A stretch of 64,000 bases of DNA from Hyphomonadaceae bacterium (GCA_022760335.1 JALEGE010000205.1:1-64000); one strand, 5' to 3'. Shown: positions 8,030 to 17,127, numbered from the stretch's first letter. Translations and numbers: made by a program. Notes: generated by a model from the sequence alone, not told the origin.

Positions 8030-8870
8030 GATCGTTTGCGCTGTCGGCACCACGCATACGCCGGGCCTGCTCGGCTGGTTCGAAGATGCCCCGGAAGATC
8101 AGCAAAAGGCGGCCAAGGACGCCTTCCAGCGCCAGCGCGATGCAATTGCTGAGTCCGGCGCCAATGTCATGATCATCATCGGCAATGACCATCTCTTGAA
8201 CTGGCCGATCAACAATACCCCGGAATTCACGGTCGGCATTGGCGACATGCATACCGGCCCGGCCGATTGGTATGATGAGTGGATGTCACAGACGGAGAAG
8301 TATCATGTGCCCGGCGCGCCGGGGCTCGCGCGGCATCTTGTAAATGGCGCCAGCGATCTGGGGCTCTCGCTGGCCTATCTGCGCGACATGAAATTCGATG
8401 ATGCGGTGTCGATCCCGGTGAAATGGCTCAATCCTGACGCCGCGATTCCGATCATCCCGATCAGCATGAACTGTACGGTGCCGCCGGTGCCCTCGCCGCG
8501 GCGGGCTTATGATGTGGGCCTCATGCTGCGCGAGCTGGTCGCGAGCTATGCTGAGGATGTAAAAGTCGTGCTGGTGGCTTCTGGCGGGCTCTCGCATGAG
8601 CCGGGCGGGCCGCGCTATTTCCATATCGACGAAGAGTTCGACCGCTTCTTCCTCGATACGCTCGCCTCGGGCGATCATGAAAAGATGCTGCGCGAATGCA
8701 CGCTGGAACGGATGGAAGCGGCCGGCACGGGCGGCACGGCGGAACTGCTGGCCTGGTTTACCGTGCTCGCCGCCACGCAGGGGCCAGCAGAGGTGCTCGA
8801 CTATGTTAAATCCTATGCTTGGCGGTGCGCCTCCGGTTGGGTGATCTGGCCGACAATGGCGGATCACTGA
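8022..8870 (+). CDS. LigB-like extradiol ring-cleavage dioxygenase beta subunit
   Basis: Protein of 282 residues of the type II (LigB) extradiol dioxygenases, which open catecholic rings with non-haem Fe(II). Expected metal ligands are H12 (TTHTPG), H57 (GNDH) and E241 (GGTAELLAW), and the catalytic His is H192 (SGGLSHEPGG). All four are in family-consistent positions. The start is the ATG at 8022 behind GGAG; an upstream extension in the same frame overlaps ligA and has no family similarity. The last 17 residues (from AWRCASG) look unlike the family, and a frame slip there cannot be excluded. The ring substrate could be protocatechuate, gallate or a substituted catechol. Confidence 0.85.
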   Translation: MGKIVCAVGTTHTPGLLGWFEDAPEDQQKAAKDAFQRQRDAIAESGANVMIIIGNDHLLNWPINNTPEFTVGIGDMHTGPADWYDEWMSQTEKYHVPGAPGLARHLVNGASDLGLSLAYLRDMKFDDAVSIPVKWLNPDAAIPIIPISMNCTVPPVPSPRRAYDVGLMLRELVASYAEDVKVVLVASGGLSHEPGGPRYFHIDEEFDRFFLDTLASGDHEKMLRECTLERMEAAGTGGTAELLAWFTVLAATQGPAEVLDYVKSYAWRCASGWVIWPTMADH

Positions 8871-8871
8871 G

Positions 8872-9816
8872 ATGGCAAGGACCCACATATTGGACGATAG
8901 TCTTGTCCAATATGCCTGGGACAATACGCATGAGCCGCGCCTGAGCGTGGAGCCGGGCGATACAGTCGTCATCACCACGCGCGATTCCAGCGACGCTTAT
9001 TACAGCGCAGATTCCGGCCATGAGGATGTGCGCAAAAAGGGACCGCTCAAGGGGCACCCGCTGACTGGGCCGATCCATGTACGCGGTGCACGGCCGGGCG
9101 ATATACTTGCCATCGAGATTGTCGAGGTGGCACCCCTGCGCGGCTTCGGTTGGACAGCGATCCGCCCCGGCCGCGGCCTGCTCCCCCAGGAAGAATTCCC
9201 TGAGCATTTCCTGCAGATCTGGACGCTGGACAAAACCGGGTTCGCCCGCATGCGCCAGCGCGATGATATTGCTGTTCCCGTCCAGAGCTTTCCGGGCATT
9301 GTCGGCGTTGCGCTTGCTGAGACCGGCGCGCACAGCACCATCCCGCCGCGCAACAATGGCGGCAATATGGACCAGAAACACCTAACCGCCGGATCGACGC
9401 TTTATCTGCCGGTTCTGGTTGAGGGGGCGATGCTGTCGCTTGGCGATGCCCATGCCGCCCAGGGCGATGGCGAGGTGTGCATCACGGCGATCGAGATGGC
9501 AGCGCGGGTGATCGTGCGTGTGGATTTGATCAAGGGCCGCGCGATAGAAGAGCCACAGCTGCGCACCGGCGGGCCGCTCTGCGCGCAGACCAATATCGGG
9601 CGCTATTTTGCGACGACCTCGAACAGCCCGGATCTGTTTGAAGCTTCACGGCAGGCCATTCGCTACATGATCACCAAGCTTGTGCGCGATCACGGGCTCA
9701 GCCGGGAAGAGGCCTACATCCTGTGCTCGGTCTGTGTGGACCTGAAAATCTCTCAAATCGTCGACGCGCCCAACTGGACCGTCTCGGCCTTCCTGCCGGA
9801 AACGGTCTTTGTGTGA
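8872..9816 (+). CDS. Acetamidase/formamidase family protein
   Basis: Protein of 314 residues in the FmdA/AmdA family. Diagnostic stretches are GPIHVRGARPGDILAIEI near 66-83, TIPPRNNGGNMDQKHLTAGS near 156-175 and SLGDAHAAQGDGEVCITAIE near 190-209. The family hydrolyses short amides to ammonia and an acid using a zinc site. It starts one base after the ligB-like stop, so it is in the same operon. Together with the amidohydrolase at 5144, its presence suggests that the pathway releases nitrogen from an amide intermediate. Confidence 0.88.
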   Translation: MARTHILDDSLVQYAWDNTHEPRLSVEPGDTVVITTRDSSDAYYSADSGHEDVRKKGPLKGHPLTGPIHVRGARPGDILAIEIVEVAPLRGFGWTAIRPGRGLLPQEEFPEHFLQIWTLDKTGFARMRQRDDIAVPVQSFPGIVGVALAETGAHSTIPPRNNGGNMDQKHLTAGSTLYLPVLVEGAMLSLGDAHAAQGDGEVCITAIEMAARVIVRVDLIKGRAIEEPQLRTGGPLCAQTNIGRYFATTSNSPDLFEASRQAIRYMITKLVRDHGLSREEAYILCSVCVDLKISQIVDAPNWTVSAFLPETVFV

Positions 9817-9862
9817 TGGTGCTGAAAATACGGTCTGGACATCCAGCTTGCGGGTTGAAATA

Positions 9863-9901
9863 AATTATGTATCATGAAACAAAATTACCTATTATGTAAT
9901 T
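9863..9901. promoter_or_regulatory. Tandem inverted-repeat operator C
   Basis: AATTATGTATCATGAAACA at 9863-9881 and AATTACCTATTATGTAATT at 9883-9901. The second is a palindrome with 6 of 7 arm positions matched. It lies 18 bp before the ATG of the AhpD-like gene, so it probably overlaps the promoter or transcription start and could act as a repressor site. Confidence 0.62.
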
Positions 9902-9919
9902 CATGCATTGGAGTTAAGC

Positions 9920-10510
9920 ATGTCGAGACTTGAGCCGCTGCCTTTGGAATCGCTTGGCGAGCTGCAGATGACCCTTGAGACCTTCAAGAAGCGGATGGGC
10001 TTTATCGCCAATAGCGGGCGCATCATGGCGCGCCGGCCAAAGATCGTTTTTGCCCTGGGCGATCTGGCCCGCGCCGTGCTGGAAGATGGCGAGGTTTCCA
10101 TCGGCCTGAAAAGCTGTCTTGCTGAAGTGATCTCCTGGAAATCCGGCAGCCGTTATTGCCAGGCGCACTTTGCCAACAATTCTATCCGCGCGGGTGTCTC
10201 GCCTGAGAAATTTGCGGAGCTATGGAACTTTGAAGAAAGCGAGCACTACACGGAAGCAGAGCGCTCAGTTCTACGTTTTGCCCAGAATACTGCCGAAATT
10301 CCCAATGCTGTGACCGACGAGGATGTTGTAGATCTGCAGAAGCATTGGACAGACGGCCAGATCGTCGAAATTCTTGCAACGGCCTGTTATGTTGCGTTTC
10401 TCAATCGCTGGAATGACAGCCTTGCCACAAAGCTTGAGGATCTTCCCAAGGAAGCAGCGGAAGAGCACCTGAAGGATACGGACTGGTCGGCTGGCCAGCA
10501 TGGGAGCTGA
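9920..10510 (+). CDS. Carboxymuconolactone decarboxylase/AhpD-like protein
   Basis: Protein of 196 residues, all alpha. The family core is GLKSCLAEVISWKSGSRYCQ followed by AHFANNS (about residues 57-83), and RSVLRFA follows near 113. The usual CxxC of AhpD is reduced to YCQAH, as in many CMD-domain proteins. Members include gamma-carboxymuconolactone decarboxylase and peroxidase partners. The ATG at 9920 is chosen over an upstream TTG because GGAG lies 6 bp before it. It has its own operator (C), so it starts a second transcription unit with the aldehyde dehydrogenase. Its role could be decarboxylation or dehydrochlorination-like chemistry downstream of ring opening; this is inference. Confidence 0.8.
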   Translation: MSRLEPLPLESLGELQMTLETFKKRMGFIANSGRIMARRPKIVFALGDLARAVLEDGEVSIGLKSCLAEVISWKSGSRYCQAHFANNSIRAGVSPEKFAELWNFEESEHYTEAERSVLRFAQNTAEIPNAVTDEDVVDLQKHWTDGQIVEILATACYVAFLNRWNDSLATKLEDLPKEAAEEHLKDTDWSAGQHGS

Positions 10511-10557
10511 GCGGGACTGCCCGGTACACTGAGACACCTTCGAGAAAGGCACTGGAT

Positions 10558-12054
10558 ATGACGGCTATGACTTCGCCCCCACCCGCCCTGGCGCAGGCCA
10601 CTCAGGCCTTTCTGTCCAGTGACCATGGTCTGCTCATAGGTGGCGCGCGGCAGACAGGGCAGGCCGGCAGTACCTTTGAAACCTTCGATCCGGCAACCGG
10701 GCAGGTGATTGCCAGGGTTGCCGAAGGCAGGGCCGAAGATGTCGATCTCGCGGTAAAAGCCGCGCGCAAGGCGTTTGAGGGCGGTTGGGCCGGCACTATG
10801 CCCATCGAGCGGGAAAAGCTCATGTGGCGTCTTGCTGAGTTGATAGAGGCCCATGGGGATACGCTTGCCGAACTCGAGACGCTCAACAATGGCATGCCGC
10901 TTTTCCTGTCGAAATTCTCTGTGTCTTCGGCGGCGGATATGCTGCGCTATATGGCCGGGTGGGCCAGCAAGATGGCCGGGGAGACGCTCAATCCCTCCAC
11001 GCCCGGCGAGTGGCATGCCTTCACATTGCGCGAGCCTGTGGGGGTGGTCGGTGCGATCATCCCGTGGAATGCGCCGCTGAACATGGCCGTCTGGAAGCTC
11101 GCGCCCGCCCTGGCGACAGGCTGCACGATCATTCTGAAACCGGCAGAACAAACACCGCTAACCGCCTTGTTTCTGGGCCAATTGGTTCAGGAGGCCGGCT
11201 TCCCGGAGGGGGTGGTCAATATCATTACCGGCTTTGGCGAGACCGCTGGCGCAGCCTTGGCCCAGCATCCGGATGTGGACAAGATCGCATTCACCGGATC
11301 GACCGGGACGGGCAAGAAAATCGCCCAATATGCCACGGGAAACATGAAGCGTGTGTCGCTTGAACTCGGCGGAAAGTCGCCGATGATCGTGTTCCCCGAT
11401 GCGCCGCTGGAGAAGGCCATTCCGGGCCTGACCATGGGGGCCTTTGTGAATTCCGGGCAGGTCTGCGCGGCCGGGACGCGGCTGTTCGTTCACGCCTCCA
11501 TTTTCGACCAGGTTATGGAAAGCGTTGCGGCCCAGGCCTCAAAGTTCAAGCTCGGCCATGGGTTGGACCCGCAGACGACGCTTGGCCCGCTTGTTTCACG
11601 CCAGCAGCATGATCGCGTCGCCGATTTTGTGCGTTCTGGCCTGGCCGATGGATGCGCCGCCTATATGGGCGCAAGCAGTCCGGACAGCGCAGGATACTTC
11701 TATGAGCCGACCCTGCTGGTGAATACGGCGCGTGACATGCGTGTTGTGCGCGAGGAGATTTTCGGTCCGGTCCTGTGCGCGACGCCATTTGAAGATGAGG
11801 ATCTCAGCGCCATCGCTCAGCTGGCGAATGACACAGAGTACGGGTTGGCTGCGAGCATCTGGACACAGAATATCTCAATCGCCCACAAGTTGTCCAAAAT
11901 GATCAAGGCCGGCAGTGTTGGAGTAAATACGCATATTCTGAATGATGCAGTGATGCCATTTGGTGGTTTCAAGCAATCAGGATGGGGTCGAGAGAAGGGC
12001 AGAGAAGTACTCGATCTCTACACGCAAATTAAATCCGTAGCTGTGTCTTTATAA
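10558..12054 (+). CDS. NAD(P)-dependent aldehyde dehydrogenase
   Basis: Protein of 498 residues with all the class hallmarks: PWNAPLN near 169, cofactor loop FTGSTGTGKKI (245-255), general base E269 in LELGGKSP and nucleophile C303 in NSGQVCAAG. The sequence resembles betaine- and phenylacetaldehyde-type dehydrogenases. It oxidises an aldehyde, here probably a ring-cleavage or side-chain product. It lies 47 bp after the AhpD-like gene and is followed by a factor-independent terminator, so it ends that unit. Confidence 0.92.
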   Translation: MTAMTSPPPALAQATQAFLSSDHGLLIGGARQTGQAGSTFETFDPATGQVIARVAEGRAEDVDLAVKAARKAFEGGWAGTMPIEREKLMWRLAELIEAHGDTLAELETLNNGMPLFLSKFSVSSAADMLRYMAGWASKMAGETLNPSTPGEWHAFTLREPVGVVGAIIPWNAPLNMAVWKLAPALATGCTIILKPAEQTPLTALFLGQLVQEAGFPEGVVNIITGFGETAGAALAQHPDVDKIAFTGSTGTGKKIAQYATGNMKRVSLELGGKSPMIVFPDAPLEKAIPGLTMGAFVNSGQVCAAGTRLFVHASIFDQVMESVAAQASKFKLGHGLDPQTTLGPLVSRQQHDRVADFVRSGLADGCAAYMGASSPDSAGYFYEPTLLVNTARDMRVVREEIFGPVLCATPFEDEDLSAIAQLANDTEYGLAASIWTQNISIAHKLSKMIKAGSVGVNTHILNDAVMPFGGFKQSGWGREKGREVLDLYTQIKSVAVSL

Positions 12055-12218
12055 GCACAGTTCAATTTGAGATGCTGTCACACAGCTATCTGTAGCATGT
12101 ATTATTGATTGCAGGCTTAGAGATCCCGCGTGTGCTCCACTGAAGCAGCTGGATATCCACGCTCTTTCTATTGTCATTTCATGCTCGCCAAGTGCGCAGA
12201 GCAGCCTCAAAAGTAGCC

Positions 12219-12247
12219 ACGTGCTTGCTGTGAGCACGTTTTTTTTA
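12219..12247 (+). terminator. Rho-independent terminator after aldehyde dehydrogenase
   Basis: ACGTGCT-(TGCTGTG)-AGCACGT, a perfect 7-bp stem (12219-12239), is followed directly by seven T residues. It separates the aldehyde dehydrogenase unit from the TonB receptor gene. Confidence 0.85.
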
Positions 12248-12293
12248 AAGAATTTTGACGCTTTTGTGTGCGCGGATTTGACAAATCGAAATT

Positions 12294-12332
12294 AATTACG
12301 AAAAATAAAATTCAATTACACGATATGTAATT
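12294..12332. promoter_or_regulatory. Tandem inverted-repeat operator D
   Basis: AATTACGAAAAATAAAATT at 12294-12312 and AATTACACGATATGTAATT at 12314-12332. The second is a perfect 7-5-7 palindrome (AATTACA/TGTAATT) and the best single copy in the window. It lies 29 bp before the TonB receptor ATG. Confidence 0.65.
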
Positions 12333-12361
12333 AAGGAAATGACGTAACGAGGAGAGGTCGG

Positions 12362-14602
12362 ATGTCAAATTCCAAATCGAGATACATATTTGCGGCTTTG
12401 GCATCGACTGCGACCTACGCGGTCATGGTGGGTGCTGCAGAGTCTCAGGAGACCACCGCACAAGAGGACAGACGGCTGGATACCGTGACGGTTACAGCCC
12501 GAAAGCAGGAGGAGACCCTCCAGGATGTCCCGCTCGCTGTTACCGCGGTTTCTGGGGTCGAACTTGAGAAAGACAATATTGCCAATGTGACGGATCTGGT
12601 CGGCCGTGTGCCGGGTCTTTACTTCGCGCCGGGCAGCATCACGAACCCAACATCAGCCTACACGTATCTCACCATGCGCGGTCTGGGCTTCAATGCTGGT
12701 TTGGAACCATCGGTCGGCGTTTTTATTGACGGCATGTATCAGCCGCAAATCGGCTTTGATGTCGGCTTTCTGGATCTTGAGCAAGTTGAAGTTCTGCGCG
12801 GGCCACAGGGCACCTTGTTCGGCCGCAACACCCAGGGTGGTGCTGTGAATATGGTCACTCGCAAGCCGGGGCCCGATTTCCACGGCAGCACGACCTTTGA
12901 AATTTCCGACTTCGGGACGCTGAGATTCGGAAGCGCGATGAGCGGCCCGTTCTCAGACAATGTGTTTGGCAGTATCAGCGCCGAGTACCGCGAGACAGAT
13001 GGCTATGTGAAAAACATTACCACCGGTGGCGATCAGAACCATTCCGAGCAAGTCATCATGCGCGGAATTGTGCGCACGACGCCGACGGAGGCACTGGATG
13101 TTTCCTTCATCGCTGATGCTTCCTTCAAGACCTATGATGATCTGCACCGGGGGGTGCCGCTGGAGCCTGAGCGCTATGAAAGCCTTGGCGACGAGGAAGG
13201 CGACGACCACGCGACCAATGTGGGCGTTCAACTGAATGTCGATTATGACTTCAGTGATTCACTCTCCTTCACGTCGATCACGGGATATCGCCGGTCTGAG
13301 GCAGAGACGATCAATGATACCGATGGCCATCCCACTTTGCAGGACATCTGGATTTTGGATCCTGTTCCCGGTTTCACGGATGTGCCGATTGCCGTGAAAG
13401 GCGCCTCCACGCCGTATGATTTCACCCATGAGTTTCTCAGTCAGGAGCTGAGATTGTCGGGTGAAACTGATAATCTGGACTGGTTGGTGGGCGCCTATTT
13501 CTTCAACCAGCAGAATGTTGAAGATGCCAAGCGCTTGCTGAGCGAGAATGTCGCGTTTCCCTTCGGTGTTTATATCGACCAGCACTACACAGAAGACCGC
13601 ACTGGTTGGGCGGGTTTCGGCCAGTTGAACTATCGGCCAATCAATCCTCTGGAATTGACCTTTGGCGTCCGCTACTCTGATGAAGAAATTGAAACTGGCG
13701 GTTATCAGTTGTTTGCGCTCAGCGCTGGTCTGATCCGTCCAGTGGACAAGACTGGCGAAACTGATGGTGACAATGTCTCCATCCTGGCTTCGGCAAGCTA
13801 TGATTTCACCGACGATATTCTCGGTTATTTGACCTACGCAGAAGGCTGGAAAGCGGGCGGGATCAACCGCCAGCCTTCAACAACCCTGCAGGTCTTGCCC
13901 TATGAGGAAGAAACCTCGGTCAATTATGAGATCGGCCTGAAGTCCAGCTTCCTGGATGGCCGCGTCTCTCTGAACGCCGCGCTCTTCTATATCGAGATCG
14001 ATGGCCTGCAACTCGCCGGCTATATCCCCGATCCGAATGGTGGACCGACCCCGGTTCTGGCTGTGGATAACGTGTCGGACACCAGCACATCTTCGGGGAT
14101 CGAGATTGAACTTGGCGCCTGGGTGACCGACCAGTTCCGGTTCGATGCCTCAATTGCGACGGCCAGTACCGATATGGGCGAGTATACCCGGTTTTACACC
14201 GATACCGACCAGTTCGAGATGACGGGCCGTTCCTTTGAGAACATTCCCGATCTGACAGGCGAGGCCTCGTTGACCTATGTCCAACCCCTGAGCCTGCTCG
14301 GCGGCGGGGACTTGGAAGCGGTTCTGACCTATTCCTATGTGTCTGACCTGCTTGTGCAGGATAATTATATCGGGTCTTTTTCCTATGAGCAGAGCCTGAT
14401 CCCTGAGTTTGACCGGCTGAATGCCCGGGTCAGCTATATCATGGATAATGGCTGGCGGGTTACCGGCTTTGTCGACAATGTGCTCGATACATTCGACTAT
14501 ACAAACTCTTCAAGCGATCCGTATCCGAACAATGCCTATCCGCGATATGCTGTCCCGCTTGAGCCGCGCCAGGTTGGCCTCGTCGTCGCCAAGACCTTCT
14601 AG
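12362..14602 (+). CDS. TonB-dependent outer-membrane receptor
   Basis: Protein of 746 residues. A signal peptide (about 1-29), a TonB-box-like segment before DTVTVTARKQEETLQDVP, a plug domain (about 45-160, with VEVLRGPQGTLFGRNTQGG) and a long beta-barrel lead to a terminal VVAKTF ending in Phe, as needed for BAM insertion. It belongs to the large group used by oligotrophic Alphaproteobacteria for carbon-source uptake rather than to a clear siderophore class. It has its own promoter with tandem operator D and terminators on both sides, so it is a monocistronic member of the island's regulon. It probably takes up the substrate that the MFS protein then imports. Confidence 0.92.
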   Translation: MSNSKSRYIFAALASTATYAVMVGAAESQETTAQEDRRLDTVTVTARKQEETLQDVPLAVTAVSGVELEKDNIANVTDLVGRVPGLYFAPGSITNPTSAYTYLTMRGLGFNAGLEPSVGVFIDGMYQPQIGFDVGFLDLEQVEVLRGPQGTLFGRNTQGGAVNMVTRKPGPDFHGSTTFEISDFGTLRFGSAMSGPFSDNVFGSISAEYRETDGYVKNITTGGDQNHSEQVIMRGIVRTTPTEALDVSFIADASFKTYDDLHRGVPLEPERYESLGDEEGDDHATNVGVQLNVDYDFSDSLSFTSITGYRRSEAETINDTDGHPTLQDIWILDPVPGFTDVPIAVKGASTPYDFTHEFLSQELRLSGETDNLDWLVGAYFFNQQNVEDAKRLLSENVAFPFGVYIDQHYTEDRTGWAGFGQLNYRPINPLELTFGVRYSDEEIETGGYQLFALSAGLIRPVDKTGETDGDNVSILASASYDFTDDILGYLTYAEGWKAGGINRQPSTTLQVLPYEEETSVNYEIGLKSSFLDGRVSLNAALFYIEIDGLQLAGYIPDPNGGPTPVLAVDNVSDTSTSSGIEIELGAWVTDQFRFDASIATASTDMGEYTRFYTDTDQFEMTGRSFENIPDLTGEASLTYVQPLSLLGGGDLEAVLTYSYVSDLLVQDNYIGSFSYEQSLIPEFDRLNARVSYIMDNGWRVTGFVDNVLDTFDYTNSSSDPYPNNAYPRYAVPLEPRQVGLVVAKTF

Positions 14603-14662
14603 GTTATCCGGCAGGTCGGATGGAAACAGTCTCCCTTTCAAATAAGGGAGACGGTAGAAAAA

Positions 14663-14701
14663 AGCTGACGCCCCACACTGTTTGGGGCGTCAGCTCGTTT
14701 T
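14663..14701. terminator. Bidirectional rho-independent terminator
   Basis: AGCTGACGCCCCA and TGGGGCGTCAGCT form a perfect 13-bp stem (14663-14675/14683-14695) with a 7-base loop. It is followed by a T-rich tail on the plus strand and flanked by AAAAAA upstream, which gives a T-tract on the minus strand. It serves the convergent TonB receptor and molybdopterin oxidoreductase genes. A second 9-bp hairpin without T-tract lies at 14629-14652. Confidence 0.92.
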
Positions 14702-14739
14702 GGCAAAACTCGGTAAGCTGAGAATTATTACGCGCGCAT

Positions 14740-16908
14740 TCAAGCGGGCTCGATCCATATCGGGGTTGATTTGAAGGCCGGGGTTCGGCTGCGCGGATCT
14801 ATTGTCCGGGCGGTCAGGGCATTGGCTTCGGGATAATAGGCCATGACATTTCCGGGCTGCAGGTCGAAGACCTGCAGCGTCACATCCTTCATTTCGCCAT
14901 GGGCCGAACGCAGGTTCACTTTCGCTCCGTTCTGCAGGCCAAGCGCCTTGGCATCCTGCGCGCTCGCCAGCACAGTCCAGCGGGACGGAACAGCGCGATA
15001 GGAGTCGCGTTCCTCATAGATGATCGAATTGAACTGTCCCTCGCTGCGCACGGTCGTGAGGGTGAAGGGGGCGATTTGCGGCCGCTCTGGCAGGGGCGTG
15101 ACTCTGAAGCTTGCCTTTCCGGAGGCAGTTTTGAAGTCCGGGGAGTGCAGCAGACGGCCAGAAATGTGGAACTCTTGCCGCGCGACATCGATGGAGGCGA
15201 GCTGTTCCATTCCGGGCACGATATCGGCAATGGCTTCGCGCGTATGGCGATGACGCTTGAAGGCGGAAAAATCGATCGGGCAATCAGGCAGGAGCGCGCT
15301 GGCGAGATCGGCGAGAATGACACTTTCCGGGCGCACATTGGTGAGTCGCAGAATGCCGCCTTCGCTTAGGCGGACAAAATTGAACATGGATTCCTGTGTG
15401 GTGGGTTCCCATTCCTCATCGCGCGCGGTGACTGGCAAGATCAGCATTTCGCTGTCCTGAACGCCCAAAACATGGCTTTGGTTTAGTGTTGTGGTGAGCG
15501 CCAGCCGGAAGCCGATCTTGTCCAGGGCACGCCTTGCCCACGTCGTATCCGGGTTTGCCGCCAGGAGATTGCCCCCCATGATTACCGCCGCATCAACTTC
15601 TCCGCGGTCTGCGGCTTCCATGGAGGCCATGGTGTCGAGACCCTTGGTCTGGGGCAGGGCGATGCCATAGGCCGTTTCGATTCGGGCGATGATATTTTCG
15701 GCCAGAACCGGCTTTACGCCGATGGTTCCCACGCCCTGGACATTGGAATGTCCGCGCAATGGGAGGAGCCCGGCGCCAGGCTTACCCACCGCACCGCAAA
15801 GCAGGGCGAGGGAGGCGATGGCCTCAACGTTTTCACAGCCATGGGCGTGGTGTGTGATGCCCATACCCCAGGCGAAAATGACAGATTTTACCGCCATGAT
15901 CTGGCGCGCAAGTGCCATTATTTCCTCGCGCTCGATCCCACTGCGTGAGGTCAGGGTGTCCCAGTCGGTTTGCTCGATATCGTGCCGATACTCCTGGATG
16001 CCTTGGGTGTGCGCTTCGATGAAGCCAGTATCTTCGCCGCCCTGTTCGAGGATCGCCTTGGCGAGCCCTTTGAGCAGGGCCAGATCCTCGCCGATATTGG
16101 GTTGAAGATATACGCTGGCGATTTCGCTGCCGCCGGAAAGCAGCGATTTGGGACTCTTGGGCAATGCGAATTTCACCAGGCCAGGCTCCTTGGCCGGGTT
16201 GATGACGACTACGTCGCCGCCGCGATCCCGACAGGCTTTCAACTGGTGGATCAGGCGTGGATGGTTCGAAGAAGGATTGGCTCCGATCACGAAGACCAGA
16301 TCCGCCAGGCCCAGATCGGCGAGCTCAACTGTTGCCGTTCCTGTTCCAACTGTCGAACTCAGCCCGACACCGGTGGCCTGATGGCAGTAATAGGAGCAAT
16401 TGGTGACGTTGTTTGTGCCATAGGCTCGCGCCAGCAGTTGAAACACGAAAGCTGCTTCATTGGAGGATCGGCCGGAGGAATAGAAAAAAGTGCGGTCTGG
16501 CTGTGCTGCACGCAGTCGGTCTGCGGCATGGCCGATGGCCCAATCCCAGTCGACCTTTCGGTATTTTGTCGCGCCCTTTTCCTTATAAATCGGGGTATTC
16601 AGGCGGCCGAGCTTTTCCAACTGCATGGGGCTGAGGGCGGCAAAATCGTTCAGTTCGAAATCGAACAGCTCATCGGGAATGGCCGGTTGGATATCCGTGG
16701 ATTGTGCCTGCACACTCTTGTTGCAGACGGACGGGAACTCGCCGAGTTCGTTGACCATGCCGCCTTTCTGGCCACCCATCCCGAGTGCGCAGGCCTTGCA
16801 GGTGTTCTTGGAATTGAGGGCCTTGCCGGCCTTGATCGGACCGATCTTACGAATTGTATCCAGCGCGTAGAGGATTTTTTCCGCGCCGCCACCGACCTTG
16901 GAGGTCAT
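14740..16908 (-). CDS. YdeP/FdhF-type molybdopterin oxidoreductase
   Basis: Protein of 722 residues of the molybdopterin oxidoreductase alpha-subunit family that includes E. coli YdeP. The N-terminal CKACALGMGGQKGGMVNE resembles an iron-sulfur-type segment. The Mo-bis-MGD domain has FFYSSGRSSNEAAF, CSYYCHQATG and GANPSSNHPRL, and the C-terminal dinucleotide-binding domain ends with AYYPEANALTA. Formate dehydrogenase activity is possible by family but unproven, as substrate-defining residues are not clear. The ATG at 16908, preceded by GAGGA 7 bp upstream, is preferred; the frame stays open for 25 codons upstream. It needs the cofactor made by the neighbouring mob/moa/moe genes and is divergent from mobA. 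Confidence 0.85.
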   Translation of the reverse strand: MTSKVGGGAEKILYALDTIRKIGPIKAGKALNSKNTCKACALGMGGQKGGMVNELGEFPSVCNKSVQAQSTDIQPAIPDELFDFELNDFAALSPMQLEKLGRLNTPIYKEKGATKYRKVDWDWAIGHAADRLRAAQPDRTFFYSSGRSSNEAAFVFQLLARAYGTNNVTNCSYYCHQATGVGLSSTVGTGTATVELADLGLADLVFVIGANPSSNHPRLIHQLKACRDRGGDVVVINPAKEPGLVKFALPKSPKSLLSGGSEIASVYLQPNIGEDLALLKGLAKAILEQGGEDTGFIEAHTQGIQEYRHDIEQTDWDTLTSRSGIEREEIMALARQIMAVKSVIFAWGMGITHHAHGCENVEAIASLALLCGAVGKPGAGLLPLRGHSNVQGVGTIGVKPVLAENIIARIETAYGIALPQTKGLDTMASMEAADRGEVDAAVIMGGNLLAANPDTTWARRALDKIGFRLALTTTLNQSHVLGVQDSEMLILPVTARDEEWEPTTQESMFNFVRLSEGGILRLTNVRPESVILADLASALLPDCPIDFSAFKRHRHTREAIADIVPGMEQLASIDVARQEFHISGRLLHSPDFKTASGKASFRVTPLPERPQIAPFTLTTVRSEGQFNSIIYEERDSYRAVPSRWTVLASAQDAKALGLQNGAKVNLRSAHGEMKDVTLQVFDLQPGNVMAYYPEANALTARTIDPRSRTPAFKSTPIWIEPA

Positions 16909-17127
16909 TATCCATTCCTCGCTATAATATCGCTCTACAGGTCTAGCGCCGATCCGGGCGTGTTTGCCTGACAGGTTCAACAATTTGCCATTGGTTCCTG
17001 AATGCTATGTTTGGCTCGCTGGTTCAAGCAAACTCCAGCCCGATGCAGTCTTTGATTTTTCTGACTAATTTCTGCAGGGTTTGTTGGCTTCCAGTGTCGT
17101 TTTCCAGGAGGGGGGACTGCTAAAGAC

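Noticed and set aside
8815..8871. Frameshift at the 3' end of the ligB-like gene
   Set aside because: The last 17 residues look odd and another frame gives AGGAPPVG, but the catalytic residues are upstream and nothing here decides it.
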